From positions 1-6,012 of the forward strand of contig CANPZH010000095.1 in assembly GCA_947589335.1 (NCBI GenBank): 6,012 nt of DNA. Reading direction: 5' to 3'. The DNA comes from an uncultured Clostridia bacterium (GTDB taxonomy: Bacteria > Bacillota > Clostridia > Christensenellales > Borkfalkiaceae). The notes beneath the pieces are model-generated. The model was not told the DNA's origin, ran no database searches, and was given only the letters and a program-made list of their open reading frames with translations. Below, one piece after another: positions 1 through 5,575 of the stretch; positions within the stretch are counted from its first letter, which is position 1, and every line of letters begins with the position of its first letter. The translations under genes were made by a program, and so were the position numbers.

Positions 1-12
1 TCTACGCTTCAT
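1..12 (-). CDS. 5' end of an unidentified leftward gene (partial)
   Basis: Only four codons, ATG AAG CGT AGA (MKRR), lie inside the window, so the product cannot be named. The start is supported by a GGAGG Shine-Dalgarno site at 24-20 with a 7-base spacing to the ATG, and by a good sigma-A type promoter further upstream (-35 at 78-73, -10 at 54-49). The gene is divergent from pgi. The basic N-terminus alone says nothing about function; it is compatible with a signal peptide, a ribosomal protein or much else. Confidence 0.6.
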
Positions 13-19
13 CTTTGTG

Positions 20-78
20 CCTCCTTTTTCCTTCTCTCTTTCCCCCCAATTATATACCCCCCCCCGTTCTTTTGTCAA
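20..78 (-). promoter_or_regulatory. Promoter and RBS of the leftward gene, with G-run in spacer
   Basis: Read on the minus strand there is a perfect -35 TTGACA at 78-73 and a perfect -10 TATAAT at 54-49, separated by 18 bases. The spacer contains nine consecutive Gs (65-57). A second run of six Gs (47-42) falls at the expected transcription start near 42. A purine-rich leader of about 30 bases then leads to GGAGG at 24-20. An overlapping TATATA at 56-51 would give a 16-base spacer instead. The promoter is a strong match by eye; any regulatory effect of the G-run is inference. Confidence 0.7.
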
Positions 79-129
79 AGTGATTATACAGATTTTGTTG
101 TAAAAATGTATAATTATTTCAACGGTGAG

Positions 130-148
130 GTATAAGTACAGCTTATAC
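130..148. promoter_or_regulatory. Small palindrome in AT-rich intergenic region
   Basis: GTATAAG (130-136) and CTTATAC (142-148) form a perfect 7-base inverted repeat around a 5-base spacer. TATAAT at 151-156 lies immediately to the right, and another TATAAT lies at 109-114; neither has a convincing -35 at normal spacing on the plus strand. The symmetry suits a dimeric repressor operator, but with no recognised regulator nearby this is only a candidate site. Nothing else could be assigned between 80 and 180. Confidence 0.3.
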
Positions 149-183
149 TTTATAATCATGCAAAGCTCTCTGCGGCGCTTCCC

Positions 184-223
184 GTCCGCCCTTCGGGGGC
201 GGGCTTTCCCCGCTCATTTTTTT
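184..223 (+). terminator. Terminator-like hairpin upstream of pgi
   Basis: A GC-rich stem pairs 197-203 with 209-215 (seven pairs, one G-U) around a 5-base loop, followed by seven Ts at 217-223, the form of a rho-independent terminator on the plus strand. An alternative hairpin pairs 184-191 with 196-204 through a TTCG tetraloop with one bulged G; it shares bases 197-203, so the two folds are mutually exclusive. No gene is seen upstream on this strand, so the terminator would act on a short leader or small RNA, or insulate pgi. It lies before the pgi promoter. Confidence 0.45.
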
Positions 224-246
224 GCGTGAAACTTTGTCCGAGCCGC

Positions 247-295
247 TTGACAATCGCGGGAAAGTGGACTACAATAGGGAAAAACGTTTCGGAGG
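247..295 (+). promoter_or_regulatory. pgi promoter and RBS
   Basis: TTGACA at 247-252 and TACAAT at 270-275 are separated by exactly 17 bases, a near-consensus sigma-A promoter. Transcription should start around 282, giving a leader of about 22 bases. GGAGG at 291-295 sits 9 bases before the ATG at 305. This conventional layout contrasts with the next gene, which has no room for an RBS. Confidence 0.8.
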
Positions 296-304
296 AAAAC
301 GAAT

Positions 305-1732
305 ATGAGACTGACCGAAGAACTGCGCAGAGCTCTGCGCGTGACGGTTGACTACACCAACATGACCGATAAATATCTCGGCGACAGAGGGATCTCCCAA
401 AAGGTCCTCGACGCCCACAAGAAGCTCGCGAAGGAGGCGCATGCCTCCGTCGCGGCGAACCGCGGCAAAGACGAGCTCTTCATGGGCTGGACCGAACTCC
501 CCTACAACCAGGGCGAGATCGTGGAAGACATCCTCGCGACGGCGAAGGAGATCCGCCGCAAGTTCGATTATTTCGTTGTGCTCGGCATCGGCGGATCCGC
601 ACTCGGCCCCACGATGGCGTTCAACGCCCTCTGCCACCTGCACTATAACGATCTGCCCAAGTCCAGGAGAAAGGGCCCCAAGTTCTTCGTCGAAGACAAC
701 GTCGACCCCGTCCGCATGAAGGAACTTCTCGACGTGATCGACATCAGAAAGACCTGCTTCAACGTGATCAGCAAGTCGGGCGCGACCAGCGAGACGATGA
801 CGCAGTACCTCATCATCTCCGACCTTCTGGCGAAGGCGGGCGAGAACGTGAAAGATCACGTCGTCTTCACGACGGACGCCGCAAGGGGCAACCTGGTGAA
901 GATCTCCAAGGAACTCGGCGGAGTGAAGTCGTTCGTCCTCGGCGACGGCGTAGGCGGCAGATTCTCCGAGCTCTCCCCCGTCGGTCTCCTCCCCGCGGCA
1001 GTCGTCGGGATCGACATCAAGCTCCTTCTGAAGGGCGCCGCATACATGGATAAGCTCTGCAAGACGGCAGACCTCAGGAAAAACCCCGCCCTCCTCTCGG
1101 CGACCCTGCAATACATCGCGATGAAGGACGGCAAGAACATCGGCGTTCTGATGCCCTATTCCGACAATCTCCGCTATCTCTCCGACTGGTATGCACAGCT
1201 CTGGGCGGAATCCCTCGGCAAGAACAAGACCCTCGACGGACGGCCCTGCAACGTCGGGCAGACCCCCGTCAAGGCGCTCGGCGTCACCGACCAGCATTCC
1301 CAGGTCCAGCTCTACACCGAGGGTCCCTTCGACAAGGTGGTGACCTTCCTCTCCGTGGACTCCTACAAGGAGAAGTCCCCCATCCCGCACGGCTGCGAAA
1401 GCATTCCCGACGTCGCCTTCCTCGGCGGGCACACGATGGAGGAGCTCATCCGCGCGGAGAACAAGGCGACCGCCTATGCGCTGACCAAGGCGGGCAGGCT
1501 CAATTATACCATACACGTCCCCGAGATCAATGAATTCACCCTCGGGCAGCTCCTCTTCCTCTTTGAACTCCAGACCGCCTATGCGGGCGCGATGCTCGGC
1601 ATCGACACCTTCAACCAGCCCGGCGTGGAGGCGGGCAAGAAGGCGACCTTCGCCCTCCTCGGCAAACCCGGCTACGACGGACAGAGAGCGGAACTCGACA
1701 ACGCCGCTCCCGATCCCGCCTATCTCGTATAA
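305..1732 (+). CDS. pgi: Glucose-6-phosphate isomerase
   Basis: This 475-residue protein is a cytoplasmic phosphoglucose isomerase, which interconverts glucose 6-phosphate and fructose 6-phosphate in glycolysis and gluconeogenesis. The length fits the shorter bacterial type. The paired SIS-domain fold is shown by GIGGSALGP (94-102) and SKSGATSET (156-164), both phosphosugar-binding segments. The first family signature, DGVGGRFSELSPVG, is at 214-227. Catalytic candidates are Glu302 in WAESLGK, His331 in TDQHSQ and Lys445 in FNQPGVEAGKK (436-446), the second signature. The start at 305 has GGAGG 9 bases upstream and its own promoter. The ORF is intact and ends with TAA just before a strong palindrome, so it is probably monocistronic. 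Nothing in the sequence suggests a non-standard function. Confidence 0.97.
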   Translation: MRLTEELRRALRVTVDYTNMTDKYLGDRGISQKVLDAHKKLAKEAHASVAANRGKDELFMGWTELPYNQGEIVEDILATAKEIRRKFDYFVVLGIGGSALGPTMAFNALCHLHYNDLPKSRRKGPKFFVEDNVDPVRMKELLDVIDIRKTCFNVISKSGATSETMTQYLIISDLLAKAGENVKDHVVFTTDAARGNLVKISKELGGVKSFVLGDGVGGRFSELSPVGLLPAAVVGIDIKLLLKGAAYMDKLCKTADLRKNPALLSATLQYIAMKDGKNIGVLMPYSDNLRYLSDWYAQLWAESLGKNKTLDGRPCNVGQTPVKALGVTDQHSQVQLYTEGPFDKVVTFLSVDSYKEKSPIPHGCESIPDVAFLGGHTMEELIRAENKATAYALTKAGRLNYTIHVPEINEFTLGQLLFLFELQTAYAGAMLGIDTFNQPGVEAGKKATFALLGKPGYDGQRAELDNAAPDPAYLV

Positions 1733-1750
1733 CCAAGCTTCGAACTTTCG

Positions 1751-1780
1751 GGCGCGCGCGGCAGATCTGCCGCGCGCGCC
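1751..1780 (+). terminator. Perfect 30-bp palindrome after pgi, probable terminator
   Basis: The segment is a perfect palindrome with 15-base arms centred on AGATCT, made mostly of CG dinucleotides. As RNA it would give a stem of about 13 pairs with a GATC loop. It starts 18 bases after the pgi stop and is followed by TTCGTTT, a modest T-rich tract. A rho-independent terminator for pgi is the simplest reading. The next gene's -35 region begins within the same tract, so terminator and promoter nearly overlap. Confidence 0.65.
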
Positions 1781-1783
1781 TTC

Positions 1784-1824
1784 GTTTGACAAAGTTTGAC
1801 AAAGCGCGGTTTTTGTGCTATGCT
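1784..1824 (+). promoter_or_regulatory. Extended -10 promoter of the GTPase gene, leaderless layout
   Basis: A perfect -35 TTGACA (1796-1801), a 17-base spacer and a -10 TATGCT (1819-1824), preceded by TG at 1816-1817 (extended -10), form a strong predicted promoter. The -10 ends 6 bases before the ATG at 1831, so the usual start point falls on or beside that A. The -35 sits in a tandem duplication of GTTTGACAAA (1784-1793 and 1794-1803), giving a second TTGACA at 1786-1791 exactly one helical turn upstream. That copy is too far from this -10 to pair with it and may be a regulator site or chance. Confidence 0.75.
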
Positions 1825-1830
1825 GTAGCC

Positions 1831-3699
1831 ATGAAGACCCTCAACGTCGGCATCTTTGCGCACATCGACGCCGGCAAGACAACGCTTTCCGAACGCCTGC
1901 TCTTCGAAGCGGGCGCGCTCCGCACCCCCGGCAGCGTAGACGGGGGGACCTGCCTGACCGACTTTCTCCCCGTGGAGAGGCGGCGCGGGGTCTCCGTGCG
2001 GGACGCGACCGTCACGTTCGTCTGCAGAGACGTCGAGATCAACCTGATCGACACCCCGGGGCATGCCGACTTCTTCGAGGAGACCGAGCTTGCGTTCTCC
2101 GCCGTAGACGTCGCCGTGCTCGTCGTCTCCGCCCGAGAAGGCGCTCAGGCGATTTTGCGGCGGCGTCTTCCCCTCGTCATCTTCGTCAACAAATGCGACA
2201 TGGAGGGCGTTTCCCCCAAGAAAATCGCACCCATTCTGCAAAAACTCCTCCATCGGGAGCTCTTCGACGTCGAAGAGGACGAGGAGATCTCCGCGGAAAA
2301 CGCCGTCTCCGCCCTCGGCGACGAGGAGCTGCTCGAAGGCTATCTTGCGGGGTCGCTGCCGCGGGAGACGCTGCGGCAGAAGGTGACTTCCGCCTGTTCC
2401 TCCGCCCGAATCTCGCCCGTGCTCTACGGGAGCGCCCGCACGGGCGACGGCGTTCCGAGGCTGATCGGGACCCTCTGCTCGCTCTTCGAATTCCCCCGCG
2501 ACGAGGCCGCGCCCTTCTCGGCGTTCGTCTATCAGGTGGAGCACCGCAAAAACGTCGGAAAGATCGCGCATATGCGCATCTTTTGCGGCAAACTCGGCGT
2601 GCGCGGGGAGGTGTTCAACCGGCGGACGGGGAGCTCCTTCAAGGCCGTGCAACTCAAACAGATCCGTGGCGAGCGATATGCGGACGTCCCCGTCCTCGCG
2701 GCGGGAGAGGTCGGCGCGGCAGCAGGGCTTGCCGATGTGCGCGCCGGCGACTTTTTGGGGGATACGCCGCCCGTCGAAGATCTCCGCGTCTTCACCCCCT
2801 ATCTGCGCATAAAAGTCGACCCATGTGATAAAAACAGGCTCACGGAGCTCAAGGAGGCGCTCGAACAGCTCTCGGACGAATCTCCCTCGCTCGCCCTCGA
2901 ATGGGTGCCCGAGAAGCGGGAGCTGACCGTCTCCTGCTCGGGGAAGATCCGCACGGAGATCCTCAAAGAGACCCTCCTCGAACGCTTCGGCATCGAGGCG
3001 GAGATCGGCGCGCCCTCCGTCATCTACCGCGAGACGCCCGCCCGCGCCGCCCACGGCTTCGAGGCGTACACGATGCCCAAGCCCTGCTGGGCGGTCGTCC
3101 ACTTTCTGATCGAACCCCTTCCCCGCGGCAGTGGATTCCGCTATGAGAGCGTCGCCTCGGAAAAGCGCATCGCCTACCGCTATCAGGAGCATGTCAAGAC
3201 GGAGGTCCCGCGCGTGCTGCAGCAGGGGCTGATGGGCTGGCAGGTCGTCGACCTCAAGGTCACCCTGCTCGACGGCGAACACCACGTTCAGCATACCCAT
3301 CCCCTCGATTTCTTCACGGCGACGCCGATGGGGATCATGGACGGGCTGAGAAACGCCGGGACGGTCCTCCTCGAACCCGTGCTCCGTGTGCGCATCTGCG
3401 CGCCCGGGGAGACCCTCGGGAAGGTCACCGCGGAGATCTCTGCGCGGAGGGCGGTCTTCGGCCCGCCCGTGTTCGAGGGGGAAAAGTTCCTTCTGACCGC
3501 CGACATCCCCGCCGGGGAGACCTTCGACCTGCAGGAGCGGATCGCCTCTCTCACGGGCGGACGGGGAAGCTGCGACTCCCGTCTTCTCGGCTTCCTCCCC
3601 TGTCCCGAGGGCCACGGCGCCGTGCGGGAGAGGATCGGAGTGAACCCCCTCGACCGCTCGCTGTGGATCCTCCACTGCCGCGGCGCCTACCGCTCGTAA
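1831..3699 (+). CDS. Tet(M)/Tet(O)-like translation-factor GTPase, probably not a true resistance gene
   Basis: This 622-residue protein belongs to the EF-G superfamily and resembles ribosomal-protection proteins along its whole length, which act on the ribosome in a GTP-dependent way. The GTPase domain has AHIDAGKTT (10-18), a switch I RGVSV (52-56), DTPGH (74-78), NKCD (120-123) and GSA (200-202). Domain II is near 225-315, III near 325-395, IV near 396-510 and V near 512-590. The C-terminal tail (about 587-622) matches that of Tet(M) in layout. Two key differences are visible. Switch I has Ser55 where Tet(M) has Thr. The domain-IV loop reads GEHHVQHTHPLDF (482-494) where Tet(M) has its YSPV segment, so the tetracycline-site contacts are absent. 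I chose ATG 1831 because homology begins there (MKTLNVGIFAHIDAGKTT); an in-frame TTG at 1786 lies in the -35 box and adds 15 unrelated residues. There is no Shine-Dalgarno site. Drug-independent ribosome rescue, or an altered resistance protein, are possible roles. Confidence 0.88.
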   Translation: MKTLNVGIFAHIDAGKTTLSERLLFEAGALRTPGSVDGGTCLTDFLPVERRRGVSVRDATVTFVCRDVEINLIDTPGHADFFEETELAFSAVDVAVLVVSAREGAQAILRRRLPLVIFVNKCDMEGVSPKKIAPILQKLLHRELFDVEEDEEISAENAVSALGDEELLEGYLAGSLPRETLRQKVTSACSSARISPVLYGSARTGDGVPRLIGTLCSLFEFPRDEAAPFSAFVYQVEHRKNVGKIAHMRIFCGKLGVRGEVFNRRTGSSFKAVQLKQIRGERYADVPVLAAGEVGAAAGLADVRAGDFLGDTPPVEDLRVFTPYLRIKVDPCDKNRLTELKEALEQLSDESPSLALEWVPEKRELTVSCSGKIRTEILKETLLERFGIEAEIGAPSVIYRETPARAAHGFEAYTMPKPCWAVVHFLIEPLPRGSGFRYESVASEKRIAYRYQEHVKTEVPRVLQQGLMGWQVVDLKVTLLDGEHHVQHTHPLDFFTATPMGIMDGLRNAGTVLLEPVLRVRICAPGETLGKVTAEISARRAVFGPPVFEGEKFLLTADIPAGETFDLQERIASLTGGRGSCDSRLLGFLPCPEGHGAVRERIGVNPLDRSLWILHCRGAYRS

Positions 3700-3722
3700 A
3701 AAAGCGGACGCCCTGCGCCCGC
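3698..3722 (-). terminator. Rho-independent terminator of the helicase gene
   Basis: On the minus strand GCGGGCGC (3722-3715), a 3-base AGG loop and GCGTCCGC (3711-3704) form an 8-pair stem with one G-U, followed directly by six Ts (3703-3698). The T tract overlaps the TAA of the converging GTPase gene, so leftward transcription would end as it meets that gene. The stem may also stall plus-strand transcription, though no T tract follows it on that side. Confidence 0.75.
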
Positions 3723-3733
3723 AAGCAGATGAC

Positions 3734-3785
3734 GATATGAACGCGCCGCCCGGCGGAACATTCCGTCGGGCGGCGCGTTCATATC
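3734..3785. repeat. 25-bp-arm inverted repeat between convergent genes
   Basis: Bases 3734-3758 and 3761-3785 are near-perfect inverted copies (25 pairs, one of them G-T) around two central bases, CA. The arm core is the GC-rich CGCGCCGCCCG. The right arm covers two bases of the helicase TGA stop (3786-3784). There is no T tract on either side, so it is not a standard terminator. It could protect 3' ends in both converging transcripts, or be a copy of a dispersed REP-like or MITE-like element; the window holds only one copy. Confidence 0.7.
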
Positions 3786-5049
3786 ATCGCAGGATCAGCA
3801 ATTTTTTCCGCGCACGGGTGATCGCCGTGTAGAGCCACTCCCGCGCGTTCTCGAAGAGACGGGACTCGTCGATGACGATCACGAAATCGTACTCGGACCC
3901 CTGCGCCTTGTGACAGGTGACCGCATAGGCGAACTCGAAGCGGTTGACGGTGTCCATCCGCTTGACCTTCGTGCGGCGGAGCTTCTCATAGTTGTTCTCA
4001 TGCACAAGGGTGTCGTCCGCGAGCAGGCACGCCTTTTCGCCGTAGCCGTGAAAATACTGCCCGCGCGTGAAGATCCCCGCGTCGAAGGGAAGATCGAAGA
4101 CCTTCTCCGTGAGGAAATCGGGCTGAAAGTCGAACATGCCGAGCCCGTCCGCCTCCTCGCGCACCCGGTAGCACCTGCCGATGATGCCGTTGACGAGGTG
4201 GAACTCCCCGCGCCCGTCGAGCGCCTTCGACCAGTTGTTGAGCGTGCAGATGACCTTCTCGCCGTCGATGGGCAGGAAGGCCTCGGGGGAGATCCCGAGA
4301 AGGGTGCGCATCTCACGGTTGACGGCATTCCGCGTGCGGTTGGAGCCGACGATGATCTGATCGGCCTTGAGAAAGAGCCTTCTCCGCTCCTCCTCGCCGA
4401 GCGCCCGCCGCGGAAGGACGGCGACGCCGCTGCCGTACTCCCCGTAGCCCGGCATCTCGCCCGCCCGCGCCGCGGCCGCAAGCCGCACGATCGGGTTGTT
4501 CTCCTCCTGCCGCACGATCTGCGTGAGGGTGGCGCAGGGCATGGAGAGCAACGTGTTCGTCCCCCCGACGGGAGGCAGTTGGGCGGGATCCCCGCAAAAG
4601 AGGCATTTTACGCCGAAGGAGAGCAGATCGTGCAGGACGTCGTCCGAGACCATGCTCGTCTCGTCCACCACGATGAGACGGATCTTGCGGTCGATCTTCT
4701 CCTTCTTGACGAAGCGCAGGAAGCGTTCGGAGACGACCTCGCCGTCCTCGTTGACCTCGATGTCCTCCTCGCGGGTATAGATCAGGCTGTGGAGGGTCGA
4801 GGCGGGGGTGCCGCTGCGGATGAGGACAGAGGCGGCCTTGCCCGTGGGCGTGACGAACGCCGCGCTCTCGCCTGCGATAAGGCCGAGCTTTTTGACCGTG
4901 TAGTCGATGAGGAAGGTCTTGCCCGTGCCCGCATATCCGCAGAGCACGAAGATCTGCGTATCCAGATGAAGGAACCACTCCTCGATGAGCGCATACGCCT
5001 CCTCCTGGTCGGGCGTGAGCGCGAATTGTCCGCCTGTAAGCGCGTCCAT
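3784..5049 (-). CDS. Dda/RecD-like superfamily 1 DNA helicase
   Basis: This 421-residue protein has the full motif set of an SF1B, 5'-3' type helicase. In order: a Q-motif-like LTPDQEEAY (11-19), Walker A GYAGTGKT (38-45), motif Ia TPTGKAA (67-73), DETSM (129-133), motif III GDPAQLPPV (153-161), motif V TCHKAQGSEYD (378-388) and motif VI YTAITRARKK (407-416), the last two in a UvrD_C_2-like C-terminal part. It lacks the long N-terminal region of RecD2 and the RecBCD context, and its length is close to phage T4 Dda. Likely roles are ATP-driven DNA unwinding in replication, recombination or repair. An in-frame ATG at 5067 adds MCYNGH, but it lies upstream of the -10 box at 5061-5056, so the ATG at 5049 is the probable start. 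No Shine-Dalgarno site precedes it. A phage origin is possible, but no other phage gene is seen. Confidence 0.9.
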   Translation of the reverse strand: MDALTGGQFALTPDQEEAYALIEEWFLHLDTQIFVLCGYAGTGKTFLIDYTVKKLGLIAGESAAFVTPTGKAASVLIRSGTPASTLHSLIYTREEDIEVNEDGEVVSERFLRFVKKEKIDRKIRLIVVDETSMVSDDVLHDLLSFGVKCLFCGDPAQLPPVGGTNTLLSMPCATLTQIVRQEENNPIVRLAAAARAGEMPGYGEYGSGVAVLPRRALGEEERRRLFLKADQIIVGSNRTRNAVNREMRTLLGISPEAFLPIDGEKVICTLNNWSKALDGRGEFHLVNGIIGRCYRVREEADGLGMFDFQPDFLTEKVFDLPFDAGIFTRGQYFHGYGEKACLLADDTLVHENNYEKLRRTKVKRMDTVNRFEFAYAVTCHKAQGSEYDFVIVIDESRLFENAREWLYTAITRARKKLLILR

Positions 5050-5055
5050 ATGCCC

Positions 5056-5091
5056 ATTATAGCACATCTCTGCGAAGATGGCAAACGTTTG
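5056..5091 (-). promoter_or_regulatory. Extended -10 promoter of the helicase gene with overlapping palindrome
   Basis: On the minus strand -35 TTGCCA (5084-5079), a 17-base spacer and a perfect -10 TATAAT (5061-5056), with an extended TG at 5064-5063, form a strong promoter. The -10 ends 6 bases before the ATG at 5049, matching the GTPase gene. Both promoters share TGTGCTAT around the -10. The perfect palindrome CAAACGTTTG (5082-5091) overlaps the -35 and is a candidate repressor site. It is not the usual Bacillus-type LexA box, which has a 4-base spacer. Confidence 0.75.
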
Positions 5092-5113
5092 TTTTTAAGT
5101 TTTGCAAAAAGTT

Positions 5114-5518
5114 TCAGTCCGCGGCGGAAAATTCGGCATAGAGGAGCTTGCCGTCCGCCGGGATCCGCATGATCACTTTGCCCTTTTCGTAGGGGAAGAC
5201 GAAGGTCTTCTCCTCCCCCTCCGAGGGGACGGAGAGGGTGATCGTGTGCGCCTCTTCCCCGACGAGGTAGCCGCCGCGGTATTCCCCCTCGCTGCCGTCC
5301 TTTCCGCGGTAATAAAGGCGGAAGTCCCCGCCGTATGAGAGCGCGAGCGCGACCCGTTCGAAGCCGCCGAGGAGATCCTCCCCGCCGAGCTGCAGACGGC
5401 TGCAGCGGTATTCCGCCGCGTACGGTTTGGAAATATCTTTGAGAGAGGACATCTCCTCCACGTCGCAGCCCGTCAGGAGCAGGAGGGCCGCGGACAGGAT
5501 CACGAAGATCTGTTTCAT
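5114..5518 (-). CDS. Small predicted lipoprotein of unknown function
   Basis: The 134-residue product starts with a lipoprotein signal peptide: Lys2, a hydrophobic stretch (4-15) and a lipobox LTGC (15-18), so Cys18 should be lipidated and the mature protein of 117 residues anchored outside the membrane. The mature part has many short alternating hydrophobic segments (for example ALALSYGGDFRLYYRG and KTFVFPYEKGKVIMRI), suggesting a small beta-sandwich or barrel, but I recognise no family. The signal peptide fixes the ATG at 5518. No Shine-Dalgarno site is present; a perfect palindrome abuts the ATG. It lies 55 bases after the C_GCAxxG_C_C gene and 64 bases before the helicase gene on the same strand; the helicase has its own promoter, so linkage to it is weak. 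Confidence 0.85.
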   Translation of the reverse strand: MKQIFVILSAALLLLTGCDVEEMSSLKDISKPYAAEYRCSRLQLGGEDLLGGFERVALALSYGGDFRLYYRGKDGSEGEYRGGYLVGEEAHTITLSVPSEGEEKTFVFPYEKGKVIMRIPADGKLLYAEFSAAD

Positions 5519-5553
5519 GCCGATAGTATCGGCCGTTTTCGCGCAAATATGAA
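5519..5553 (-). promoter_or_regulatory. Palindrome and weak promoter abutting the lipoprotein start
   Basis: GCCGATAGTATCGGC (5519-5533) is a perfect palindrome with 7-base arms around one base, and ends immediately before the lipoprotein ATG. On the minus strand GATACT (5530-5525) inside it could be a -10, 6 bases from the ATG, with TTCATA (5553-5548) as -35 at 17-base spacing; each matches consensus at four of six positions. The palindrome may be an operator over the -10, or an RNA hairpin just before the start codon. Confidence 0.4.
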
Positions 5554-5555
5554 TC

Positions 5556-5575
5556 GAGAGCGCTTCCGCGCTCTC
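5556..5575 (-). terminator. Hairpin at the end of the C_GCAxxG_C_C gene
   Basis: GAGAGCGC (5556-5563) and GCGCTCTC (5568-5575) make a perfect 8-pair stem with a 4-base loop, overlapping the TGA stop at 5576-5574. On the minus strand it is followed by GATTCATATTT, only loosely T-rich. It could be a weak terminator or a processing or stability element between this gene and the lipoprotein gene. Confidence 0.45.

Noticed and set aside
42..65. C6 and C9 runs as sequencing errors
   Set aside because: They are outside coding sequence, so no frame test is possible; error cannot be excluded, but the flanking promoter hexamers are intact and give plausible spacing.
269..1792. 507-codon open frame on the minus strand, antisense to pgi
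   Set aside because: pgi on the plus strand matches a known enzyme throughout. The antisense frame is a by-product of GC-rich third codon positions; its translation has no recognisable motif and its start lies in the next gene's promoter.
1786..1830. TTG at 1786 as start of the GTPase gene
   Set aside because: It is part of a TTGACA hexamer upstream of the promoter -10, has no RBS, and adds 15 residues not found in the family before the conserved MKTLNVGIFAHIDAGKTT.
1720..3675. 651-codon open frame on the minus strand, antisense to the GTPase gene
   Set aside because: The plus-strand product carries all GTPase motifs. The antisense translation is a charged, low-complexity sequence rich in Asp, Glu, Arg, Gly and Leu, typical of antisense frames in GC-rich genes.
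1831..5049. The GTPase and helicase genes as part of a mobile resistance element
   Set aside because: No integrase, transposase, relaxase, terminal repeats or attachment sites are seen, base composition matches the neighbours, and the loop residues expected of a functional Tet protein are absent.
5050..5067. ATG at 5067 as start of the helicase gene
   Set aside because: It lies upstream of the -10 TATAAT of the best promoter and has no RBS. It would be used only if transcription started further upstream, for example by read-through from the lipoprotein gene.
3910..5172. 420-codon open frame on the plus strand, antisense to the helicase gene
   Set aside because: The minus strand encodes a complete helicase with all motifs. 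The plus-strand translation has no recognisable domain and runs through the helicase promoter into the lipoprotein gene.
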